Below are positions 1 to 5,656 of a DNA stretch of 7,182 bases, one piece after another. Below the pieces are notes generated by a model that was given only the letters and a program-made list of their open reading frames with translations, did no database searches and was not told where the DNA came from. Positions within the stretch are counted from its first letter, which is position 1. Each line of letters starts with the position of its first letter. This DNA is from Bacillaceae bacterium UBA7792 (lineage in GTDB: Bacteria; Bacillota; Bacilli; Bacillales; Cytobacillaceae), in contig DLCS01000038.1 in assembly GCA_002480735.1 (NCBI GenBank), positions 970 to 8,151 on the forward strand, read 5' to 3'. A program made the position numbers and the translations under genes.

Positions 1-2496
1 CATCATAATATCCATTAAAACGATGTCAACTGGGCTGTCTGTTTCTAAAAACTCTAAGGCCTCTCTTCCATTTTCAGCAAAAGCAACGTGCATGCCAGCC
101 CCCTCAAGTGCCGTGGTCAATGAAAAAACATTTCTCATATCATCATCAACGACAAGGACCCTTTTCCCGTTTAACACCTCTTCGCAATTAAAATCGGGGA
201 CCGGCAGGGACACAGCTCGATCCTCATTCAAATCTTCTATTGTTCCCGCTACCTCATCGTAAATGGGGACCGTTTTCTCATTCATATCGACAGGCAAATA
301 GAAAGAAAATACGCTTCCCTTCCCAACTTCACTCTCAATGTGAATCTTACCACCCAATAAATCGGCAAGCTCCTTGCTTATAGATAACCCAAGGCCTGTG
401 CCACCGTATCTTCTACTTGTTGTTCCATCTTCCTGTTGAAAGGCTTCAAAAATAAGCTGTTTATTATCTGAGGAAATTCCAATGCCTGTATCGGAGACTT
501 GGAATGAAATATATTCATTAGGATTCTCGGCAAACCGTGCAAATTTAACACGTAACTGCACCTGTCCTTTTTCAGTGAACTTAATGGCGTTTGAAATAAG
601 ATTCTTGAGAATTTGGTGGACCTTTTGTTCATCCGTATAAATGATATTGGGTATATCTTTTTCAATTTCAACGGAAAATTCAATTCCTTTCTGTTCGGCC
701 ACAGGTCTAAATTGTCGCTCGGTAACCTTGACAAGCTCACCAAACTCCATTTCACCGATTTGAATATTTGCCTTTCCTGATTCAATTTTGGCCAAATCCA
801 AAATATCATTAATGAGTAAAAGCAGATCCTTTCCAGCCGCATAAATGGTAGAAGCATACTCCTTCTGTTTTTCTGTTAAATTATCTTCCTTGTTGTCCTG
901 AAGGATTTGTGCAAGGATAATCATGCTATTTAACGGAGTACGTAACTCATGCGACATGTTTGCTAAAAACTCTGATTTGTATTTCGAGCTAAGCTGCAGC
1001 TGTCTTGTTTTTTCCTCTAGCTCATATTTAATTGCCTCTAGATCCTTTGTTTTCTGCTCTGAATGCTTATACTGCGCTTCAAGCTCTTCATTGATAGTCT
1101 GCAGCTCTTCCTGCTGCAGCTGAAGCTCCTCCGACTGAGTTTGCAATTCCTCATTTAATGCCTGTGATTCTTCTAGAAGCTCCCGAACCTGTGCTTGCTG
1201 ATTGATGCGATAGATGGCAATGGCAAGCTGATTCATTGCTTGAATGAGTAAATTTTCATGCAAATCTTCAAACCTCTCTAGCGATGCCAATTCAATAACA
1301 GCAATAACAGAACCATTGAACATAATCGGATAGATGAGAATGGTGTTCGGGCTTGTTTCTCCGAGGCCCGATGAAATGGATAAATAATCCTCTGGAATAT
1401 CGAATAGATAAATGGGCTTGCCGTCCTTTGCACATTGGCCGATCAGCCCTTCTCCAAGCTCAACCCTTTCCTTCACTCCTCCCTCCAATTTTGCTACATC
1501 AGCATAGGAGGATATTTTTTCTAGGTATGGATTTGTCCCATCATTCTTCAAAACGTACAGAACTCCATGGGTTGCCTCTACGGAGGGTACAATTTCTTGA
1601 AGATATTTATCTCCTAATTCATGTAAATAAGCCGATTCCTGCGTAATCATGGATAAGTCTGATAGCTTGCTAGACACCCAATTCTGCCCTTCAATATCGG
1701 CAACATACTCCCTCTCCGTCCGTTCATGCTTCTCCAGCGCCTCTGCCATCTTGTTATAGGCTTGAGCAATCTCCCCGATTTCATCATTTGCGACCATTTT
1801 TATCCGTGGAAGATTCTCAGAGCCATATTCGATACTGTTCATTACAGCCCGAATACTTTTAAATCTAAAGATGATGCTTTTGATCACCCACCGTGAAATT
1901 CCGTAACCGAATACAATAGCGAGGATTATAGATGAAAGGGCAATTTTCACATATAAATTATAGGAGGCCTCTGTGCTCGCCAATGTATCCTCCATAATCC
2001 TTTCCTGAATCGAAATTAATTCTTCACTTGTATTAATAATCTGCAAATATTGTTCATTGGAAGTCACAAATAGAGATGAAGCATGTTCAATATCATCAAC
2101 GACTACCAAAGAGATCACTTGATCAACGGTTGTATTATACGCTTTGATTTGCGCATTAATATTGGCAAGCTGCAACTTAGCATCCTTGAATTGAATAATT
2201 TCTTTTAACACCGCTAGATCTTCATCAACCAATATTGATGCATCACGGATTTTTTGAATTTTATTTACTTTTTGCTCATTAGCGTTTTCAAAGACCATTT
2301 CATTCAATTCTCGATCAATATTCTTAATATTGACTCGGATGTGATTGATTAGCTTTATTTTTTGATAACGATCCTCTACAAGGTTACTAATTTCTTGATT
2401 TTGATTATTTAGCATTCCAACAATTAATGCTATTAAAATAGTAATTAGGATGATGACTGAACTGAAGCCTAAATATAGCCTTGTCGTATATTTCAT
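1..2496 (-). CDS. Hybrid sensor histidine kinase (4HB-like sensor, HAMP, GAF, HisKA, HATPase_c, REC), 3' end outside window
   Basis: This is a membrane two-component sensor that would autophosphorylate on His and pass phosphate to its own receiver. The frame is open for 832 codons from ATG 2496 to the window edge. The start is preceded by AAGGGG seven bases upstream. Visible parts: membrane helix about residues 7-29; a helical extracytoplasmic segment of about 155 residues, resembling a four-helix-bundle chemoreceptor sensor; second membrane helix about 185-203; HAMP to about 257 (NDEIGEIAQAYNKM); GAF about 272-428; a Gln/Glu-rich coiled coil about 430-505 with repeated EELQ units; HisKA with H516 in NMSHELRTP; HATPase_c with N box at N636, DTGIG at 669-673 and GGTGLGLS at 698-705; receiver from about 780 with acidic D784-D786 and likely phospho-acceptor D829 in VLMDIMM. 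More receiver or output domains probably lie beyond the edge. No partner or stimulus can be read. Domain class is secure; the role is unknown. Confidence 0.93.
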   Translation of the reverse strand, partial: MKYTTRLYLGFSSVIILITILIALIVGMLNNQNQEISNLVEDRYQKIKLINHIRVNIKNIDRELNEMVFENANEQKVNKIQKIRDASILVDEDLAVLKEIIQFKDAKLQLANINAQIKAYNTTVDQVISLVVVDDIEHASSLFVTSNEQYLQIINTSEELISIQERIMEDTLASTEASYNLYVKIALSSIILAIVFGYGISRWVIKSIIFRFKSIRAVMNSIEYGSENLPRIKMVANDEIGEIAQAYNKMAEALEKHERTEREYVADIEGQNWVSSKLSDLSMITQESAYLHELGDKYLQEIVPSVEATHGVLYVLKNDGTNPYLEKISSYADVAKLEGGVKERVELGEGLIGQCAKDGKPIYLFDIPEDYLSISSGLGETSPNTILIYPIMFNGSVIAVIELASLERFEDLHENLLIQAMNQLAIAIYRINQQAQVRELLEESQALNEELQTQSEELQLQQEELQTINEELEAQYKHSEQKTKDLEAIKYELEEKTRQLQLSSKYKSEFLANMSHELRTPLNSMIILAQILQDNKEDNLTEKQKEYASTIYAAGKDLLLLINDILDLAKIESGKANIQIGEMEFGELVKVTERQFRPVAEQKGIEFSVEIEKDIPNIIYTDEQKVHQILKNLISNAIKFTEKGQVQLRVKFARFAENPNEYISFQVSDTGIGISSDNKQLIFEAFQQEDGTTSRRYGGTGLGLSISKELADLLGGKIHIESEVGKGSVFSFYLPVDMNEKTVPIYDEVAGTIEDLNEDRAVSLPVPDFNCEEVLNGKRVLVVDDDMRNVFSLTTALEGAGMHVAFAENGREALEFLETDSPVDIVLMDIMM

Positions 2497-2617
2497 CGTT
2501 TTTCCCCTTCAATTTTCTCACTGTTTTCACTATCAAATACTAGTAAACCATATTTTCACCCTGTTTTTAAGATTTATTGAAAAATTTGTGTAGAAAAGTC
2601 TGTTTTTTCGAAATATC

Positions 2618-2642
2618 AAAAAAAGGGCTGGTTAATCAGCCC
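2618..2642 (-). terminator. Intrinsic terminator of the small acidic ORF
   Basis: Read on the minus strand, the six-pair GC-rich stem GGGCTG/CAGCCC (2637-2642 with 2625-2630) has a six-base loop and is followed by seven T residues (2618-2624). The loop contains the TAA stop of the small ORF. It separates that ORF from the kinase gene, which starts about 120 bases downstream. Confidence 0.8.
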
Positions 2643-2781
2643 CATTTTCCTTCTCTAATTCTAATTCATCCCTCATTCTTTCTTCTTCCTCATCCACGCT
2701 AATCCGTGCAATCTGTTCCACTAATTGATGATGTACCACATCCATATCTTCCTGACAGTGAAACGGCGATTTCTTGTTCAA
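2632..2781 (-). CDS. Small acidic hypothetical protein (49 aa, TTG start; 56 aa if ATG 2802 is used)
   Basis: This short ORF matches no family I recognise. TTG 2781 has a full AAGGAGG seven bases upstream. An in-frame ATG at 2802 would add seven residues and has a weaker AAGGA site six bases upstream. I prefer TTG because the extra residues (NQGG...) are mostly the translated ribosome binding site. The N-terminal part is basic to neutral (NKKSPFHCQED) and has a single Cys. The C-terminal half looks helical and is very acidic (SVDEEEERMRDELELEKEN). There is no membrane segment or signal peptide. The stop codon lies in the loop of a good minus-strand terminator, as expected for a genuine short gene with its own transcription unit. 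It sits just upstream of the sensor kinase gene, but the terminator argues against co-transcription. Support is the ribosome binding site plus the terminator, not homology. Confidence 0.6.
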   Translation of the reverse strand: MNKKSPFHCQEDMDVVHHQLVEQIARISVDEEEERMRDELELEKENGAD

Positions 2782-2881
2782 TATTGCCCCTCCTTGATTC
2801 ATAACTGTTCCTTCTTAAAATCACCGTAAAATCATGAATTATTCCCACACAAGGCTATGTTAGTCTTCAGTGCTGATTTCA

Positions 2882-2949
2882 GCCTTATACGTGTACGTGA
2901 ACGGGTTTTATTCGATACGAATAACGTAGTGAATGTACACGTATAAGGC
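2882..2949. repeat. Nested inverted repeat (15-bp perfect outer arms, 7-bp perfect inner hairpin)
   Basis: The outer arms gccttatacgtgtac (2882-2896) and gtacacgtataaggc (2935-2949) are perfect reverse complements, 38 bases apart. Inside them, ttattcg (2908-2914) and cgaataa (2918-2924) form a second perfect hairpin with a three-base ATA loop. Three further pairs (acg 2901-2903 with cgt 2925-2927) are possible across a four-base bulge. There is no adjacent T run on either strand, so this is not a simple terminator. It lies between the HARE-HTH-like gene's terminator and the small acidic ORF. It could be a REP/MITE-like palindromic repeat, an operator or an RNA structure; the sequence alone does not decide. 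Confidence 0.8.
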
Positions 2950-2989
2950 GATATTAAGAGCAACAATTAAATATTACAGAGCCAATAAC

Positions 2990-3020
2990 AAAAAAAGCCA
3001 CCTCCTATATGAGAAGCAGC
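2990..3020 (-). terminator. Intrinsic terminator of the HARE-HTH-like gene
   Basis: On the minus strand GCTGCTTCT (3012-3020) pairs with GGAGGTGGC (2997-3005) over nine positions, several of them G-U, with a six-base loop. Seven T residues follow (2990-2996). It begins ten bases after the TAG stop of the gene at 3030. Confidence 0.8.
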
Positions 3021-3029
3021 AATTAATGT

Positions 3030-3605
3030 CTATTCAAATTTCACACCGATTAACTGGGAGACAGCTTTTGAAAATTTAGCCCAGTTCTTAGGAAAGGATT
3101 GGAGTCCTTCACTCTCATACACTTTACCTTTTGTCTTGAGCTTCACAGACCAGCTTGTCCCATCAAGAACAAGGGAATTTAATTGATAATCCCGCTCCCA
3201 ATTCCAAATTTTCAAGCGAATGATCTCTTTCTTAAATTGCTCAACATCCCCAATATAGATCGTTCTTTCCTTGCGCTCTGGCGAAACACAGTCAATATTC
3301 CACTCGAAGAAAAAGAAACGATTCTGAGCAAAATCCACATGAATCTTATAGGTTGGTCCAGGGTAACAACCGATCATGGCTACCAAAGCAAGAAGCTCCT
3401 TCTCTTCGCGAATTGAAACAATATTATCCTCAACGGAAAATAAATCCTTCTTTCTGCTAACAACAGATTTCACATGGGAAACTTGGATAGGATTTTTTCT
3501 CGCATTTTTCATCTTCTCCATTTCATTCATTTCCTCACAAATGGAATGAAAGGACACCGGTCCATTCTTTTCAATAATGTCGAGAATAATTTCATACATA
3601 TTCAT
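3030..3605 (-). CDS. Winged-helix (HARE-HTH-like) protein of unknown function, 191 aa
   Basis: Residues about 1-65 resemble a HARE-HTH winged helix, the domain found in RpoE (the delta subunit) of Firmicutes and in some restriction-associated proteins. They show YEIILDIIEKNGPVSFHSICEEM, then the probable recognition helix QVSHVKSVVSRKKDLF and a wing-like VEDNIVSI. The remaining about 125 residues are rich in aromatics, with FFFFEWNID, LKIWNWERDY, DGTSWSVKLKTKG and FPKNWAKFSKAVSQL. The last part resembles a W-x-V strand followed by a 'G..x.P.nW..F' helix that I have seen in uncharacterised proteins but cannot name. There is no membrane segment. ATG 3605 is taken as the start, with AAGGAA 12-13 bases upstream; ATG 3599 is possible but even farther from it. 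It is a single-gene unit with a promoter candidate and its own terminator. A DNA-binding or regulatory role is inferred only from the N-terminal fold. Confidence 0.85.
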   Translation of the reverse strand: MNMYEIILDIIEKNGPVSFHSICEEMNEMEKMKNARKNPIQVSHVKSVVSRKKDLFSVEDNIVSIREEKELLALVAMIGCYPGPTYKIHVDFAQNRFFFFEWNIDCVSPERKERTIYIGDVEQFKKEIIRLKIWNWERDYQLNSLVLDGTSWSVKLKTKGKVYESEGLQSFPKNWAKFSKAVSQLIGVKFE

Positions 3606-3639
3606 GACTTAACCATTTCCTTCAAAAATTTATACAATT

Positions 3640-3667
3640 ATTTTATCTAAATAGCATTTTTATTCAA
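3640..3667 (-). promoter_or_regulatory. Candidate sigma-A promoter of the HARE-HTH-like gene
   Basis: On the minus strand the -35-like TTGAAT (3662-3667) and the -10-like TAAAAT (3640-3645) are separated by 16 bases, about 35 bases before the start codon. The region is very AT-rich, so chance matches are likely. Confidence 0.4.
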
Positions 3668-3717
3668 TAATAATGTATTCCTTTTACTTTGACTGTAACA
3701 AAACGCACGATTGTGAA

Positions 3718-3752
3718 AAAAAACAACAAAAAACCGCCCGATTTGAGCGGTT
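3718..3752 (-). terminator. Intrinsic terminator of the pth2-like operon
   Basis: On the minus strand AACCGCTC (3745-3752) pairs with GGGCGGTT (3732-3739) over eight positions, one of them T-G, with a five-base loop. A long T-rich tract follows. It lies about 20 bases after the stop of the last gene in the operon. Confidence 0.9.
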
Positions 3753-3772
3753 ACCAGCAGTGCTTCGTAACT

Positions 3773-3958
3773 CTATTTGCTTAGCTTTTTTGCTAAGGCT
3801 CGATGTATGACGATAAGGACAACAAAAACCACGAGAACAATTAAGCTAGTAAGGAGTCTTTCCTTCATGCTGCCGTCTGCTAAAAGAATAGGACCGACTC
3901 CAAAATAAGCAACGAGGACATAAAAACAAGCGAACAAAACATGAACAAAACCCTTCAT
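3773..3958 (-). CDS. Small two-helix membrane protein, 61 aa, unknown function (DUF6954-like)
   Basis: The start is set at ATG 3958, because AGGAGG is centred seven bases upstream; an in-frame TTG at 3961 would add one residue. The protein has two predicted membrane helices: FVHVLFACFYVLVAYFGVGP near the N-terminus, and LLTSLIVLVVFVVLIVIH toward the end. They are joined by a short LLADGSMKER turn, and the tail is basic (RALAKKLSK). The GPILLADGS turn recalls a short Bacillus membrane family that I believe is DUF6954, but this is from memory and unverified. It is the last gene of the three-gene operon. It starts 18 bases after the preceding stop and is followed by the terminator, so it is almost surely co-transcribed with the Pth2-like gene. 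There is no catalytic motif, so no function can be proposed. Confidence 0.8.
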   Translation of the reverse strand: MKGFVHVLFACFYVLVAYFGVGPILLADGSMKERLLTSLIVLVVFVVLIVIHRALAKKLSK

Positions 3959-3976
3959 CAAACCCCCTCCTATTGT

Positions 3977-4270
3977 TTACAGATCTCGTAGATTACCTAC
4001 AAATAAAATATACACTAGAAATAATGTTAATACCATCGTCAGTCCGACCGTAAAGACACTTCTTAGAACGGCTTTCCAATCCTCTATACCGGTGAAACCA
4101 ATGATCCCTAATAAAAAAATAATTAGATTGAAATAGAATAGAATTTTGAGGGGATGGATGCCAATCCATTTGAGGATTAGGGTTCGAATGGAGTTTGAAG
4201 CAAGTAGTAAGACAAAACCCAGATACATGAATAATAAATAGAAAGACCAGCGATTGAAAATTGGTCCCAT
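3977..4270 (-). CDS. Hypothetical three-helix integral membrane protein, 97 aa
   Basis: I do not recognise a family. ATG 4270 is preferred because GAGGGGG ends seven bases upstream; the GTG two codons earlier (4276) would abut that site with no spacer. Three hydrophobic segments are visible: FYLLFMYLGFVLLLAS near the N-terminus, ILFYFNLIIFLLGIIGF in the middle, and VFTVGLTMVLTLFLVYILFV near the C-terminus. Short polar links (NSIRTLILKWIG and TGIEDWKAVLR) separate them. There is no signal peptide cleavage site and no catalytic or metal-binding motif. It is the middle gene of the operon, 39 bases after the pth2-like stop and 18 bases before the 61-residue membrane protein. The tight packing of two small membrane proteins suggests they act together or with the envelope, which is inference only. 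The coding frame is well supported by ribosome binding site, spacing and hydrophobic pattern. Confidence 0.78.
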   Translation of the reverse strand: MGPIFNRWSFYLLFMYLGFVLLLASNSIRTLILKWIGIHPLKILFYFNLIIFLLGIIGFTGIEDWKAVLRSVFTVGLTMVLTLFLVYILFVGNLRDL

Positions 4271-4309
4271 GTTCACTCCCCCTCATGAATGCGATGAGGC
4301 ACGCTTTAG

Positions 4310-4675
4310 TCAATATAAAGGAAAATCCCCGATGAATCTTTCTCCAATAATCCTCGGCATCGGAGGAAGGGAAATGACGGTTAGGGCCCCCTCAGGAACC
4401 TCTAGAAAGCTTCTGTCACGGATCACATAAAATCCATTTTCCTTTAATTTATGAAGCTCCCCCTCTGTTCCCTTTAGCACAATCTTGCTCATTCCTGACT
4501 GATACCATTCAACAAAATAATCAAAGTAATCAGGGAACTGACAGTTTTTTGCACTTACCATATTAATAGTTGATATCGTTGCCGCATGAGCTACCTGTGC
4601 AGCTACCTTCCCTGCATCCATATTTAAGTCACGGTTGATCACAAAATATTGAATGATTTCATTCTCATAATCCAT
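4310..4675 (-). CDS. Pth2-fold protein, peptidyl-tRNA hydrolase 2-like (121 aa)
   Basis: This cytoplasmic protein aligns with the Pth2 family, whose archaeal and eukaryotic members release tRNA from peptidyl-tRNA. The start is ATG 4675 because GGAGGGGG sits eight bases upstream; an upstream GTG (4693) would put that site inside the gene. Visible landmarks: first strand QYFVINRDLNM (9-19); the family signature GKVAAQVAHAA (22-32) with K23 and H30; strand KIVLKG (64-69) then helix TEGELHKLKENG (70-81); D87 at the position of the conserved DAGRTQ motif; and a C-terminal FPLY (118-121) like the family's L-x-LY end. The motif after D87 reads RSFLEVPEG, so the usual RTQ is lost and Leu91 occupies the Thr position that I recall as active-site. 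Length (about 120) is normal. Bacteria normally rely on Pth1, so this is either accessory or has a different function. It is first in a three-gene operon with two membrane proteins. Fold is likely; activity is doubtful. Confidence 0.85.
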   Translation of the reverse strand: MDYENEIIQYFVINRDLNMDAGKVAAQVAHAATISTINMVSAKNCQFPDYFDYFVEWYQSGMSKIVLKGTEGELHKLKENGFYVIRDRSFLEVPEGALTVISLPPMPRIIGERFIGDFPLY

Positions 4676-4683
4676 GCTCACTT

Positions 4684-4691
4684 CCCCCTCC
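4684..4691 (-). promoter_or_regulatory. Ribosome binding site that fixes the pth2-like start
   Basis: GGAGGGGG on the minus strand, eight bases before ATG 4675. It favours this ATG over the upstream in-frame GTG at 4693. Confidence 0.75.
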
Positions 4692-4901
4692 ACCGCTCAC
4701 GACTTTATTACTCCATTTATACTGTGAAGAGCTTATGATTATGTATTTTTTACCTTCACACCCTGTTAAAAATTATATTTCTATAATGTTACAAACTTTA
4801 CTTTTTCGAAACCTGCCCCTTATGTAGCAAGGGTTTGGGCTTGCTGGAAAATTCTAGACGATGTTCCTATGAAACTATCATGTTACTGTAAGTATGAACT
4901 T

Positions 4902-4910
4902 AAAGGAGGT
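4902..4910 (+). promoter_or_regulatory. Ribosome binding site of the LysM/SleB-type hydrolase
   Basis: AAAGGAGGT, seven bases before ATG 4918. It places the start there and excludes the in-frame ATG at 4894, which lies upstream of it. Confidence 0.9.
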
Positions 4911-4917
4911 ACACAGA

Positions 4918-5487
4918 ATGAAAAAACTAGTATCCATCTTGGCGTTCTCAACGATGTTGTTTGTAGGTGCCACTAGCAGCTTTGCTGCAACACATACCGT
5001 TACTAAGGGAGAAACTTATTGGAAAATCAGTGTAAAGTATGGAGTGCCTGTTAATAAAGTAATGGCCGCAAACCATGCAAAGAGCGATTATTTAATGATC
5101 GGACAGCAGTTGACAATCCCTAATTCAACCATTTCTGCTTCTGACAAAGATCTGCTAGCAAGATTAGTAGAAGCCGAAGCGAAAGGTGAGCCTTATGCAG
5201 GAAAGGTAGCTGTTGCCACAGTAATTTTGAATCGCGTGGATAGCAGTATCTTCCCAAATACCATTCGTGATGTGATTTACCAATCAGGTCAATTTACACC
5301 AGTTAGCAATGGAACCATTAATAATCCTGCCAGCAATGCTTCAAAGCAAGCCGCAAATGAAGCATTGGCATTTCGCGGACAAGGAAATGGCTCATTATAC
5401 TTCTATAATCCTAAGAAAACATCAAACACTTGGTTACGTTCTAAGACCGTTACAAAGAAAATTGGAAACCATGTATTTGCAAAATAA
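4918..5487 (+). CDS. Secreted cell-wall hydrolase, LysM + SleB/CwlJ catalytic domain (189 aa)
   Basis: This exported peptidoglycan hydrolase belongs to the SleB/CwlJ (Hydrolase_2) family, whose studied members are lytic transglycosylases acting on spore cortex during germination. Residues 1-23 are a signal peptide (MKKLVSILAF..., cleavage likely after SSFA). One LysM domain spans about 25-68 (HTVTKGETYWKISVKYGVPVNKVM...IGQQLTIP) and would bind glycan. The catalytic domain runs from about 76 to the end. ARLVEAEAKGEPYAGKVAVA corresponds to the GEARGEPY signature, with E87 at the likely catalytic Glu, followed by VILNRV, GQFTPVSNG and SLYFYNPKKTSNTW. The protein is short and complete, with LysM in place of SleB's peptidoglycan-binding domain, in the manner of B. 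subtilis YkvT, so a vegetative or sporulation role is open. It is a single-gene unit with its own terminator, divergent from the pth2-like operon. I saw no clear sporulation sigma promoter. Confidence 0.92.
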   Translation: MKKLVSILAFSTMLFVGATSSFAATHTVTKGETYWKISVKYGVPVNKVMAANHAKSDYLMIGQQLTIPNSTISASDKDLLARLVEAEAKGEPYAGKVAVATVILNRVDSSIFPNTIRDVIYQSGQFTPVSNGTINNPASNASKQAANEALAFRGQGNGSLYFYNPKKTSNTWLRSKTVTKKIGNHVFAK

Positions 5488-5499
5488 AAATCAAAACCA

Positions 5500-5550
5500 A
5501 AAAGCACCGCTCAAGGTTGGACAAGCTCTAACCTTGGGCGGTGCTTTTTA
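5500..5550 (+). terminator. Strong intrinsic terminator of the LysM/SleB-type hydrolase
   Basis: AGCACCGCTCAAGGTT pairs with AACCTTGGGCGGTGCT over 16 positions with one G-T, extended by flanking A-T pairs, with an 11-base loop. A run of T follows. It begins 12 bases after the hydrolase stop codon. Confidence 0.95.
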
Positions 5551-5592
5551 TTATCTTAATATATCATGTCAATAAAAAATCCACTTTTAATA

Positions 5593-5621
5593 TTGACAAT
5601 TTTGTGAACAAAATGAATAAT
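5593..5621 (+). promoter_or_regulatory. Sigma-A promoter with a palindrome in the spacer
   Basis: A perfect -35 TTGACA (5593-5598) and a -10 AATAAT (5616-5621, five of six consensus bases) are separated by exactly 17 bases. The spacer contains attttgt-ga-acaaaat (5599-5614), a perfect seven-base inverted repeat. A protein bound there would block RNA polymerase, so repression is plausible. The start codon of the 81-residue gene is 35 bases downstream. Confidence 0.75.
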
Positions 5622-5656
5622 TTATATAAGAGCCAAAGAAGGAGGATGAACCAAAC

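Noticed and set aside
378..857. Long minus-strand open frame inside the kinase gene
   Set aside because: It is a shadow frame of the kinase HisKA/HATPase_c region. The kinase frame carries all conserved motifs; this one carries none.
923..1646. Plus-strand open frames opposite the kinase
   Set aside because: Low-complexity Ser/Cys-rich or motif-free translations opposite a well-supported coding region, without ribosome binding sites.
2497..2617. Promoter of the sensor kinase
   Set aside because: Several AT-rich hexamers occur, but no -35/-10 pair with good match and spacing stands out.
3993..4313. Second frame (106 aa) overlapping the three-helix membrane protein
   Set aside because: It lacks a ribosome binding site and hydrophobic regularity. 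The 97-residue frame has both and fits the operon spacing.
4858..4900. Sporulation sigma-G-like -10 (catgtta) upstream of the hydrolase
   Set aside because: Only five of seven bases match and there is no fitting -35 at 17-18 bases, so I do not call a promoter.
4894..4917. Upstream in-frame ATG for the hydrolase
   Set aside because: It would place the strong AAAGGAGGT inside the gene and push the signal peptide away from the N-terminus.
5309..5575. Plus-strand frame inside the LysM/SleB-type hydrolase
   Set aside because: It runs through the terminator hairpin and overlaps the catalytic domain in another frame, so it is not a gene.
5602..5621. Rex-type redox operator (TTGTGAA half-site) in the promoter of the 81-residue gene
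   Set aside because: The left half TTGTGAA is present, but the expected TTCACAA partner at the proper distance is absent. The real symmetry is attttgt-ga-acaaaat.
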